A stretch of DNA of 53,989 bases from Limimonas halophila (GTDB lineage Bacteria > Pseudomonadota > Alphaproteobacteria > Kiloniellales > Rhodovibrionaceae), in NCBI RefSeq assembly GCF_900100655.1, contig NZ_FNCE01000012.1:2501-56489 (forward strand). The letters run 5' to 3'. Shown in pieces: positions 42,813-53,989 of the stretch. Both the position numbers and the translations under genes were made by a program. Each line of letters begins with the position of its first letter. The stretch's first letter is position 1. Below the pieces are notes generated by a model. It searched no databases and was not told where the DNA came from. It saw only the letters and a list, made by a program, of their open reading frames with translations.

Positions 42813-43067
42813 TTATTCTCGTATTTTTAATCGTGAGATTTGTAGACCAGGGCTGGGGTCTTGTAAGAATTCAATCCCCTCCGCCTCGAACGCGGCGCGG
42901 ATGTCGCGGAGCGTGCGTTCGTAGGGCTGGCGTTTGCCGCGCTCGAAGTCCGCGATGGTCGCCACGCCCACGTTGGCGGCTTTCGCGAGCTGGTCCCGGC
43001 TCCAGTCGAGGAAGCCACGCGCGGCCCTGCACTGACCGGGGGTTATGGTTTTATCCGATGAGGTCAT
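42813..43067 (-). CDS. Small XRE-family helix-turn-helix regulator
   Basis: An 84-residue protein with an HTH_3-type domain at about 10-65: QCRAARGFLDWSRDQLAKAA, then VGVATIADFERGKRQPYERTL. The following AAFEAEGIEFLQD segment is typical of small phage- or plasmid-type XRE repressors. ATG at 43065-43067 has AGGA six bases upstream. The frame is open far upstream but as a shadow. GC content is like the chromosome, unlike the SEC-C gene behind it. It may repress its own promoter and control the SEC-C gene; no operator is evident. Confidence 0.85.
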   Translation of the reverse strand: MTSSDKTITPGQCRAARGFLDWSRDQLAKAANVGVATIADFERGKRQPYERTLRDIRAAFEAEGIEFLQDPSPGLQISRLKIRE

Positions 43068-43208
43068 CGAATTCCTATTGACCGGTCCGGGCGATCCATG
43101 CAAGATCAGCGAAAATCGATGATTCAGGGCTCGTGAGGCGGTTCGTTTCGCGCGTGACTCGCATCGGCCGACATCGAACGCCATCCATATTCGCTTGGGC
43201 ACGTGAAA

Positions 43209-43460
43209 ATGACCAACATGGACGAGGTCTATCAAGCCATTCACGATCTGGAACCGGCCGTGATCGGGCTGGAAGGGCTCGGGCGCGTGCTGGCCGGGCT
43301 GGCGGAACTCGCGCAGGCGAGCGAACAGCCGTTGGACAGCCGACTTCTTGCCGCCCTGGCCGAACAGACCGGGGCCATCGCGGATCAGGGTCGCGTGCGG
43401 TTCGGCATCGCGCAGAACGTCGCCACCGCCGCCAACCGGACCGCACAGCATTCCCGGTGA
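43209..43460 (+). CDS. Small hypothetical protein, divergent from the XRE gene
   Basis: An 83-residue ORF predicted to be helical (MDEVYQAIHDLEPAVIGLEG, LAALAEQTGAIADQG). I do not recognise it. Possible starts are GTG 43203, ATG 43209 and ATG 43218; none has a good ribosome-binding site. A candidate promoter, TTGACC (43078-43083), 17 bases, CAAGAT (43101-43106), lies about 100 bases upstream. The 58 bases to the next gene could allow co-transcription with the hydantoinase. It may be real or chance. Confidence 0.4.
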   Translation: MTNMDEVYQAIHDLEPAVIGLEGLGRVLAGLAELAQASEQPLDSRLLAALAEQTGAIADQGRVRFGIAQNVATAANRTAQHSR

Positions 43461-43518
43461 CACCCGCGCCGCCACCCGGCTAGGCTGCGGCCAGCGACGA
43501 CCGGGCGGAGGCTGAGAC

Positions 43519-47196
<3,678 letters not shown>

Positions 47197-47518
47197 TGGT
47201 GGCCGGCTGATCGCGGCGCGGCACGCGGCGGCGCGCCGGGCCATTCTTCCGGTTGCGGCGCTGCGCACGAACGCCCCGTGCTGGTTGCAGCGGTGGCCGA
47301 TTCGCGCTAGGTGTGGCCGCGCCCTGGCCGGTTGCCGGCGAATGGCCGCAGGGCCAACCCCGCGTATGCACGCAAAAAACGCATAAACTTTGGCTTGCTT
47401 CTCACTATCAGTTGATTTCATATGATCCGCGCGTGTATTGAGGGCCAGGAAGGCGTTCGATAAATTGTACGCAGCAACACCGGATATTTGTTGTTAAAAC
47501 AATCTCTGGGATCGTCTC
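47197..47518 (+). other. Leader of the repeat-protein/chemoreceptor pair
   Basis: A 322-base spacer, GC-rich to about 47360 and AT-rich after that. A possible promoter is TTGCTT (47395-47400), 17 bases, TCATAT (47418-47423). Near the start codon TTGTT and AACAA (47488-47502) form a short inverted repeat that could be an operator or hairpin. No gene is seen. Confidence 0.4.
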
Positions 47519-48487
47519 ATGCCGTGTTGTGCCGCCGTCCGAACCAATCGTCGCCGGGCCGCCGGACGGGGGCTGGCCCTGGTGCTCGCCGCCGTGCTCG
47601 CGGCCGGCGTCGCAGGGCCGGTCCACGCCCAGACGACCAAGCCCAAGCACGTCCACCGGCTCGCCGAGACGATGCTGGCCGAGCTGGAGCTGCTGTACCG
47701 GGCGGATCTGCGGGACTTCGAGCTTCCCGAGGTGCCCGAGGTGTCGGGGCGCAAGCCCCGCCACGTGTTGATGGAGGTGCGGCGCGTTTACGAATCCACC
47801 CAACGCCTGCGCTACCTCAACGGCCTGGAGCGGCGGTCGCTTGATCCCGTGCCGGTGCGGCACGTGCGCCCGGCCGACGTGGGTGAGATGGCCGAGCGCA
47901 CGCTCAAGCAGCTGCGCACGCTGCGCAAGGTCTACGGCATTGAGGCCGAGGTGGAGCGGCCTGCCCTGCGGGACGGCATCGTGCCCAGCGACGTCTACGT
48001 CGAGGTCCGCAAGGTGCAGGCGGCGCTGCGCGGGTTGGGCGTTCCGGCCATCGTCCCCAACGATGTCTACCGCCGCGCCCAGATGCTGGCGAACGAGCTG
48101 GACAAGCTCGCCGAGCACTTCGGCGTGCCCGGACGCCAGCCGGTCGAGGAGCCGTCCAGCGGAAAGACTCCCGCCCAGGTCTACAAGCGTGTGGCCGGGC
48201 TGGCCGAGCACATGCGTGCGGTCGTGGCCAGCGCCCCGGACCTTTCGATTCCGGGCGGCGTGACCCCCTCGCCGGAGCCGCCGGAGACGCCGACTCCCGC
48301 CGATGTGCTAGCCCTGGTGCGGCTGCTGCTGGCCGACACCACCGCCATCAAGGCGGAACTCGGCATCGACAGCCCGGCGGCCGTGCCCGACAGGCCGGTC
48401 GGGCGCACCCCCTCGGACGTCTACGACGTCGTCCGCGTGTGCGGCGAGATGCTCAACCGCATCGAGGCCAAGCTGACCGCTGGCTGA
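47519..48487 (+). CDS. Exported protein of eight 38-residue helical repeats, unknown function
   Basis: A 322-residue protein with a signal peptide (twin-Arg-containing basic start, hydrophobic 19-33, likely cleavage after VHA37). I do not recognise a family. Eight repeats start with a proline followed by two residues and Val, often PxDVY, and continue as an amphipathic helix. The prolines are at 42, 80, 118, 156, 180, 218, 260 and 298, so spacing is 38, 38, 38, 24, 38, 42 and 38. Examples are VPSDVYVEVRKVQAALRGLG and TPSDVYDVVRVCGEMLNRIE. The one Cys in the mature part is near 308. A chemoreceptor gene follows after 48 bases on the same strand, so a periplasmic partner or ligand-binding role is possible but unproven. 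The ribosome-binding site is weak. Confidence 0.85.
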   Translation: MPCCAAVRTNRRRAAGRGLALVLAAVLAAGVAGPVHAQTTKPKHVHRLAETMLAELELLYRADLRDFELPEVPEVSGRKPRHVLMEVRRVYESTQRLRYLNGLERRSLDPVPVRHVRPADVGEMAERTLKQLRTLRKVYGIEAEVERPALRDGIVPSDVYVEVRKVQAALRGLGVPAIVPNDVYRRAQMLANELDKLAEHFGVPGRQPVEEPSSGKTPAQVYKRVAGLAEHMRAVVASAPDLSIPGGVTPSPEPPETPTPADVLALVRLLLADTTAIKAELGIDSPAAVPDRPVGRTPSDVYDVVRVCGEMLNRIEAKLTAG

Positions 48488-48535
48488 GCCAACCGCCCCG
48501 GCAAGCACGGAACGACAGGAGCGAGGGAGGGCCGC

Positions 48536-50395
48536 ATGAGCGCAGCAGGCGCACGCGCCGGACACACGCACGCCGGGCGCCGGTTCGGGTTGTCGGCCAA
48601 GGTGATCGCCCTGGCGGTCGTGCCCATCGTGCTGCTGGCCGGCCTGAACGCCTACACCATGGTTTCGGCCAACGGCCTGCTGACGCGGGTTTTGGACGAC
48701 GCCAACGACCGGCGCGCGCACACGGCCACGGTCAACGCCGTGGTCGCGAACACGAACGACAGCATGGCCCAGCTGCGCGCCAAGGTGGACGGCGTGAACG
48801 CGGTGCACCAGCGCAGCCTGCTGAAGCGCGACCCCGGGCTGGTCGAGGCCACCCGCCGCGAAACCGACTCGGCGCGGGAGGCCCTGGCCGCGTTTCAGGA
48901 TCAGGTCAAGGCGCTCTCGGGCGTGGTCGAGAACGCGGGGTTGCTCACCGACGCGGGCGTGGCGGCCGACAAGCGCCGCTTGGCGGACCGGCGGCTGGGG
49001 GTGCTGCAGCGCGCGCGCACGAAGTTGGAACGCCTCTTCACGCTCTTCGCCGAGGCCAACGAGCGCACGATCGACGCGCTGAAGGCGAACAACCACACGG
49101 CCGCCGTGAACAACTTCGCCTATGAGGAGCGCGCGCGTATCCGGGCGCTTCGCGAGGCCGTCGAGCGGTCCGCCACGGTCGTCGATGGGCTGAGCACGCA
49201 GCTGCGGCAGTACGGCAAGCAGCAGCTGCAAGCCGCGCACGCGGCCGCTCGCGCCAACGCGCACCAACAGGCGTGGGTTCAGGCCGGGGTCGGCGGTGCC
49301 GTGGTGCTCGTCGTGGCGGCGCTCGTGATCGCCTATGCGGTCTTCGGAATCTCGCGCCCGCTCAAGCGCATGATCGCCGTCATGTGCGAGTTTGCCGAGG
49401 GCAACTACGGCTCCCGTATTCCCAGTGCCGGCAACGACGAGATCGGCGAGATGGCGCAGGCGCTGGCGGTATTCCGAAGCAACGCCGAAGAGGCCGAGCG
49501 CCTCAAGCGCGAGCAGGAAGAGGCGGAAAAGCGTGCGGCCGAGGAGCGCAAGCAGGCGCTGCGCGACATGGCCGACCGCTTCGAGCGCGAGGTGGGCGCC
49601 ATCGTGGAGCAGGTGGCCAGCTCCGGCCGCCAGCTCGACTCCACCTCGCAGAACATGGCGACCGTCGCCCAGGACGTGCAGACCAAGGCGCGCACGGTCA
49701 GCGCCTCGGCCGAGCAGGCGGCGGCCAACGTCCAGACCGTCGCGTCCTCGGCGCAGGAGCTCACGCACTCCATCGATGAGGTCTCCGGGCGCGTGACCGA
49801 GGGCGCCAACACCGCCCAGAGCGCCCGCGGCGAGGCGGAAAAGGCGCGCGAGCGCGTCAACACCCTGCGCGAGGCCGCCGACGAGATCGGCGACGTCATC
49901 CAGCAGATTCAGGACATCGCCGAGAAGACCAACCTCCTCGCCCTCAACGCCACGATCGAGGCGGCGCGGGCCGGCGAGGCGGGCAAGGGCTTCGCCGTCG
50001 TGGCCGACGAGGTCAAGTCGCTCGCCAATCAGACCCACAAGGCGACCGAGGACATCTCCCAGCGCATCACGCGCGTGCAGACGGAGACGGGGGAGGCGGT
50101 GAACGCCATCCAGACCGTCACCGCCAGCATCAAGGAGATGGACGAGGCCACGGGCTCAATCGCCTCCGCGATGGAGCAGCAGAACAGCTCCACGCAGGAG
50201 ATCGCGCGCAACATTCAGGAGATTTCACAGGGCACGCAGAACGTCTCCCAGACCATCGCCGAGGTCACGGAGGCCGCCGACCGCACCGGCACGGCGGCGG
50301 ACGAGGTGCGCGACAGCGCGCGGACGATCGACGAGCAGGCCTCCACGCTGCAGCAGAAGGTCACGACGTTCCTGGACGAAGTCCGGGCGGGCTGA
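48536..50395 (+). CDS. Methyl-accepting chemotaxis protein
   Basis: A 619-residue transmembrane chemoreceptor. TM1 is at about 21-43 and TM2 at about 250-271. The periplasmic domain of about 205 residues between them is helical and has no recognised ligand motif. A HAMP domain follows (about 272-322), then a coiled coil with methylation-type Glu/Gln/Ala runs. The conserved CheA/CheW-binding tip, [19 protein letters not shown] and [15 protein letters not shown], is at 463-497. There is no C-terminal CheR-tethering pentapeptide. A strong site (AGGGAGGG) precedes ATG 48536. It is probably co-transcribed with the repeat protein upstream. Confidence 0.95.
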   Translation: MSAAGARAGHTHAGRRFGLSAKVIALAVVPIVLLAGLNAYTMVSANGLLTRVLDDANDRRAHTATVNAVVANTNDSMAQLRAKVDGVNAVHQRSLLKRDPGLVEATRRETDSAREALAAFQDQVKALSGVVENAGLLTDAGVAADKRRLADRRLGVLQRARTKLERLFTLFAEANERTIDALKANNHTAAVNNFAYEERARIRALREAVERSATVVDGLSTQLRQYGKQQLQAAHAAARANAHQQAWVQAGVGGAVVLVVAALVIAYAVFGISRPLKRMIAVMCEFAEGNYGSRIPSAGNDEIGEMAQALAVFRSNAEEAERLKREQEEAEKRAAEERKQALRDMADRFEREVGAIVEQVASSGRQLDSTSQNMATVAQDVQTKARTVSASAEQAAANVQTVASSAQELTHSIDEVSGRVTEGANTAQSARGEAEKARERVNTLREAADEIGDVIQQIQDIAEKTNLLALNATIEAARAGEAGKGFAVVADEVKSLANQTHKATEDISQRITRVQTETGEAVNAIQTVTASIKEMDEATGSIASAMEQQNSSTQEIARNIQEISQGTQNVSQTIAEVTEAADRTGTAADEVRDSARTIDEQASTLQQKVTTFLDEVRAG

Positions 50396-50534
50396 CGGGG
50401 CGGTCGCGCGGGGCACGCCGAGGGAACGGCCGCACGGCGGATTTGCCGCTTGCCGCACGGTGCATTAACGTCCCGGCGTTGGACGCCCACCGCGACGATC
50501 GGCTGCTCCCGGCGGCCGCGACGAAGGACCGCCC

Positions 50535-53500
50535 GTGAAAACACTGCTCTACGGCCTCGCCGGCCTCGCGGTGCTGCTCGTGGCGGCGGTGCTGCTGGGC
50601 CCGCGCTTCATCGACTGGACGGCGTACAAGGAAACCGTCGCGGCGCGCCTGGCGGACGCGACGGGGCGCGACGTCGCCATTGCGGGCCGTGTCGACGTCA
50701 ATGTCCTGCCCAGTCCCACGCTCACCCTGAACGGCCTGCGCATCGCCAACGCCCCGGGCGGGCGCGCGGAGCATATCCTGCGCGCGGGCGCGCTGCGCCT
50801 GGAACTCGCGTGGGCGCCGCTGTTACAGGGGAGCATCCGCCTCAACGCGGTGGAGCTTGTCGAGCCCCGCGTCACGCTGGAAACCGGCGGCCCCGAAGGG
50901 CCGAACTGGCGCAGGCTGGGGCGCGGCGACCTTCCGTCCGACCTGAGCGTGGCGGCGCTGGATGTGGTGGACGGGCGCGTCGTCCACCGCGACCTGGCAT
51001 CCGGTGACCGCCGCGTGCTGAAGAACGTCAACGCCCGCTTCGCCGCCCGCACGCTGCGGGGACCGTTCCGCGGCGACGGGCGCTTCACCGCGCGCGGCGC
51101 GCCCGTGACCTTGGAGGGCCGCCTGGGCCGGCTCGCGGCGGACGGAACCGTGCCCTACCGCCTCAAGCTCGGGCTCGCCGAGGGCGACGCGCGCGCCACG
51201 GTGACGGGCGGCCTGCGGCGGGGCGCCGGGCGGGTGACGAGCGCCACAGTTTCCGTCTCGGCGCGCGGTGCGACGCTGGCCGGGATGCTGGATCGCTTCG
51301 GGCTCGGGGCGGACCCGGCGCTCGCCCGTGACTTTGTGGCCGAAGCCGAGCTCGATGTCGACGGCGAGCGCGTGCGGGCGGACTCGCTCACGCTCGCGCT
51401 CGGCGAGGCGGAGCTGTCGGGCGACGCCACGCTGCGCTTCGGCGACCCCTTCGGCCTCGACGCATCCCTCAGCGCGCAGCGCCTCAGCCTCGACCGCTTC
51501 CGCGGCAACGGCGACGACACGCTTCCGATCCCGTGGACGCGCGGCGCCTGGCGCTGGCTCGCCGGGCTGTCGGCCGTTGAGGGCCGCGTAACCCTGGATG
51601 TCGCCGGCCTGACCTATCGCGGCCAGCTCATGCGCCAGACCGAGCTGGACGTGGCATTGACGGGTGCCGGCGTGCGCGTCGCCGAGGCATCGGCGCTCCT
51701 GCCCGGCAGCGGCGAGGCCAGCGCGCGCGGCCGGGTGGCGCTGAACGAGGGCACGCCGGTCTTCGACGGTCACGCCGAGGTGGCGGCCAGCAGCCTGCGG
51801 CGGACGCTGCGGTGGCTGGACCTGGAACCGGAAGCGGTGGCGGCGGACCGCCTGCGCCGGCTCGACCTCGCGGCCGACATTCGGGCCGCTCCGGGGCGCG
51901 TCACGCTCACCGAGATGGCCGGGGCCATCGACACCACCGAGCTGGAGGGCGGTATCGCCATTGCGCTGCGCGACCGGCCGGGCTTCGGGATCGGGCTGCG
52001 CGTGCCCACGCTGCGCCTGGGCGGCTACCTGGGGCCGCTCACTGCGCGCCCGCTGGACGAGGTCATGGCGGTGTTCGGGCGCTTCGACGCCAACCTGGAC
52101 CTGCGCGCCGACAGTCTCGTCTACCGCGGCCGGAAATTCGGCGAGGTGCGCCTCAAGGGCGCGCTCAACCGCGGCACGCTGACCATCGAGACGGGCCGGA
52201 TCGGCCGCCTCGCGGGCGGCGCGCTCAATCTGGACGGAACGGTCGACAAGCTCGCCGGCACCCAGCCCGAGGCCGACCTCAACCTCAACCTGTCGATCGA
52301 CGACCCGGCGCGGTTTGCCGCGTTCGCCGGGCTGGACGCCGTGATCCCGCCGGGAGCCGGCGCCATGACGCTGGGCGGCACGATCACAGGGCCGCCGCGG
52401 CGGCTCACCGTGGACCTGACGTTGGACGCCCTGAATGGACTGGCTTCCGCGCGTGGCTTGCTGCAGCCCGCCGCCACGCCGCCCAGCTTTCAGGGCACGC
52501 TCAAGCTGGTCCACGACGACCTGACGGCGCTCGCGCGCCGCATGCCGGGCGCGCCTGGCCTGCCGCCCGTGCTGTCGCGCGTGGACCTCTCCGGCGAGGC
52601 CACGGCCACGCCGGGCGAGGTGACGCTGCACAAGCTGGCCGGGACGCTCGGCCCCATGGACGTGTCGGGCACCCTCTCGGCCGATTGGCAGGGGCAGCAG
52701 CCGGCTTTCGACGCCGACCTGCGCACGCCGCGCCTGCCGCTCGGGAAACTGGTCGCGGGTGCCTGGACCGCCGGGGGCGGCGAGCTGACCACGCGCTGGC
52801 TGACGGGCTACGGGGCCGACGTGGACGTCACGGCGACCAGCGTGCCGCTCGGCCGCGGGATCACGGTTACGGACGCACGCCTGAGCGGACGCGTCGACGA
52901 CGGGCGCTTGGCGCTGTCCCGCTTCGCCGGCGGGCTCGCGGGCGGGCGGCTGACGCTGTCGGGCGAGCTGCGCGGCGGCACGACGCCGTCGCTCACGGCG
53001 CAGGGCCATGCCAGGGACGTTCGCATCGGCCCGGTGCTGAGCGGCCTGGGCGCGGGCAAGCCGGTGACGGGGCCGGTGGAGCTGCGCGCCAATCTGCGCA
53101 CCCAGGGCCGCGCGCCCGATGCGCTGGTGCGGGGCTTGACCGGGCGCGGGAGCCTCACGGGGCAGCTCACGCTGGCGCCGGGTGCGGCCGCCGCGATCCG
53201 TAACCGCGCCGGCGGGCCGGCGGCCCTGCTCGATGCCTTTGCGGGGCGCGAGGCGGCGCTGTCGGGGACGGTCGAGCTCGACGGCGGCGTGCTGGCCACG
53301 AACGACACGACGCTTTCAGGCCCGGGCGCGCGCGCCAGCCTAACAGGGACCGCCGACCTTCCGGCGTGGGCGGCCGACGCGACGGTCGAGGTCACGCACG
53401 CCGGGGCAGGGGGCGAGCCGGTGCTGACGGCGCGCCTGTCCGGCGCACTGGATGCGCCGTCCGTGGCGCTTGAGGCCGCCGCGCCCGAGCCCCAGGAACC

Positions 53501-53891
53501 TGCCGTGACCGTGCCGGAGCCCGAGGCGGACATCTTGCCCGAGGCGGGCGCGGCCGACCCCGAGCCGCCAGCGACATCCGCGCCCGAGCCGGTCGAACCG
53601 GCGATTGGCGAGGTCGCGCCGCAACGCCCGGTGCCGCAAGAGCCGGCGATCGGCCCCGTGGCGCCCGACCGGCCCACGCCGGATCGACCCGCTATCGGCG
53701 CGGTGCCGGACGCCGACGGCGCGACGGGAGAGGGGCAGCCTGCGCCGAACGAGCCGGCCCCACGGCCCGCGCCGGAAAAGCCGGCCCTTCCCGACCTGAA
53801 AGCGACGCCGGCCCCGGAGCAGCCCGCGACCAACGATGCGGGCGAGGCGGACTCCATCATCGAAGGCGTGATCGAAGAGTACGGGGAATAA
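50535..53891 (+). CDS. AsmA-family inner membrane/periplasmic protein
   Basis: A 1118-residue protein with one N-terminal membrane anchor (about 4-22) and the AsmA N-terminal block FIDWTAYKETVAARLADATGRDVAIAGRVDV. The rest is repeating beta-strand sequence, as in AsmA/TamB-like proteins that bridge the envelope and are linked to phospholipid transport or outer-membrane assembly. The last 120 residues are Pro/Glu-rich and likely disordered, with PAIG-type repeats near 1020-1060. GTG 50535 follows AAGGA. The 139 bases between it and the chemoreceptor contain no clear terminator. Its target is unknown. Confidence 0.9.
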   Translation: MKTLLYGLAGLAVLLVAAVLLGPRFIDWTAYKETVAARLADATGRDVAIAGRVDVNVLPSPTLTLNGLRIANAPGGRAEHILRAGALRLELAWAPLLQGSIRLNAVELVEPRVTLETGGPEGPNWRRLGRGDLPSDLSVAALDVVDGRVVHRDLASGDRRVLKNVNARFAARTLRGPFRGDGRFTARGAPVTLEGRLGRLAADGTVPYRLKLGLAEGDARATVTGGLRRGAGRVTSATVSVSARGATLAGMLDRFGLGADPALARDFVAEAELDVDGERVRADSLTLALGEAELSGDATLRFGDPFGLDASLSAQRLSLDRFRGNGDDTLPIPWTRGAWRWLAGLSAVEGRVTLDVAGLTYRGQLMRQTELDVALTGAGVRVAEASALLPGSGEASARGRVALNEGTPVFDGHAEVAASSLRRTLRWLDLEPEAVAADRLRRLDLAADIRAAPGRVTLTEMAGAIDTTELEGGIAIALRDRPGFGIGLRVPTLRLGGYLGPLTARPLDEVMAVFGRFDANLDLRADSLVYRGRKFGEVRLKGALNRGTLTIETGRIGRLAGGALNLDGTVDKLAGTQPEADLNLNLSIDDPARFAAFAGLDAVIPPGAGAMTLGGTITGPPRRLTVDLTLDALNGLASARGLLQPAATPPSFQGTLKLVHDDLTALARRMPGAPGLPPVLSRVDLSGEATATPGEVTLHKLAGTLGPMDVSGTLSADWQGQQPAFDADLRTPRLPLGKLVAGAWTAGGGELTTRWLTGYGADVDVTATSVPLGRGITVTDARLSGRVDDGRLALSRFAGGLAGGRLTLSGELRGGTTPSLTAQGHARDVRIGPVLSGLGAGKPVTGPVELRANLRTQGRAPDALVRGLTGRGSLTGQLTLAPGAAAAIRNRAGGPAALLDAFAGREAALSGTVELDGGVLATNDTTLSGPGARASLTGTADLPAWAADATVEVTHAGAGGEPVLTARLSGALDAPSVALEAAAPEPQEPAVTVPEPEADILPEAGAADPEPPATSAPEPVEPAIGEVAPQRPVPQEPAIGPVAPDRPTPDRPAIGAVPDADGATGEGQPAPNEPAPRPAPEKPALPDLKATPAPEQPATNDAGEADSIIEGVIEEYGE

Positions 53892-53894
53892 CAG

Positions 53895-53989
53895 CGCAGA
53901 TCGCCGTAGAACGGATCATTGGATGATCCGTTCGCTCGTGCGTGAATCTGCGCGTCGGAAATACAAGGCCGCAGATCGCCGTAGAACGG
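53895..53989. repeat. Repeat and nested hairpin element cut by the window end
   Basis: A 20-base sequence at 53895-53914 recurs exactly at 53970-53989, a 75-base period. Inside lies a perfect 11-bp hairpin, GAACGGATCAT (53909-53919) with ATGATCCGTTC (53923-53933) and a TGG loop. An outer pair, CGCAGAT (53895-53901) with ATCTGCG (53946-53952), could enclose it. There is no T tract, so it does not look like an intrinsic terminator. It may be a REP-like or tandem element that continues outside. Confidence 0.75.

Overview
The window comes from a high-GC (about 70% by eye) alphaproteobacterium, probably halophilic. The evidence is an rRNA operon of the form tRNA-Ala, 23S, 5S, tRNA-fMet, a long division and cell-wall (dcw) cluster running from mraZ to ftsZ, and a class A RNase P RNA. 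The photoactive yellow protein (PYP) matches my memory of the Halorhodospira type almost residue for residue, which points to a purple-bacterial or halophilic relative. A Rhodospirillales-like host is an inference; no species can be named from the sequence.

Layout. 1-3734: 3' part of an rRNA operon (spacer, tRNA-Ala, 23S, 5S, tRNA-fMet, two terminators), with a duplicated tRNA-Ala 3' end just after the tRNA. 3813-8003 (minus): a fatty acid hydroxylase/sterol desaturase-type gene and a compact pyp-pcl-tal operon that encodes a blue-light photoreceptor and the two enzymes that make and activate its p-coumarate chromophore. 8160-12962 (minus): ligA, recN, bamD. 13285-31698 (minus): the dcw cluster, read in transcription order mraZ-rsmH-ftsL-ftsI-murE-murF-mraY-murD-ftsW-murG-murC-murB-ddl-ftsQ-ftsA-ftsZ. 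Most junctions are 4-base start/stop overlaps, and a MraZ-type operator lies over the probable promoter. 32080-35904 (minus): rnpB, an N-acetylmuramoyl-L-alanine amidase, the ABC-F ATPase uup and a TerB/J-domain protein.

35905-36478 is a long intergenic region with a 36-bp minisatellite. 36479-40067 (plus) holds the two glyoxylate-shunt enzymes, isocitrate lyase and malate synthase G, with a strong terminator between them. 40225-43460 is the accessory part: an OLD/RecF-like ATPase with substituted catalytic positions, a clearly AT-rich SEC-C-motif gene of foreign composition, an XRE regulator and a small divergent ORF. 43519-47196 is a fused hydantoinase A/B (5-oxoprolinase-type) enzyme. 47519-50395 pairs an unrecognised exported protein, built from eight helical repeats with a strict 38-residue register, with a methyl-accepting chemotaxis protein. 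50535-53891 is an AsmA-family protein. The window ends inside a repeat/hairpin element.

Most of the window is conserved housekeeping sequence. The best candidates for something undescribed are the 38-residue-repeat protein/chemoreceptor pair, the SEC-C/XRE/degenerate-ATPase patch, the tRNA-Ala minihelix duplication and the minisatellite upstream of the J-domain gene. The PYP operon is a known type but has no visible output partner here.
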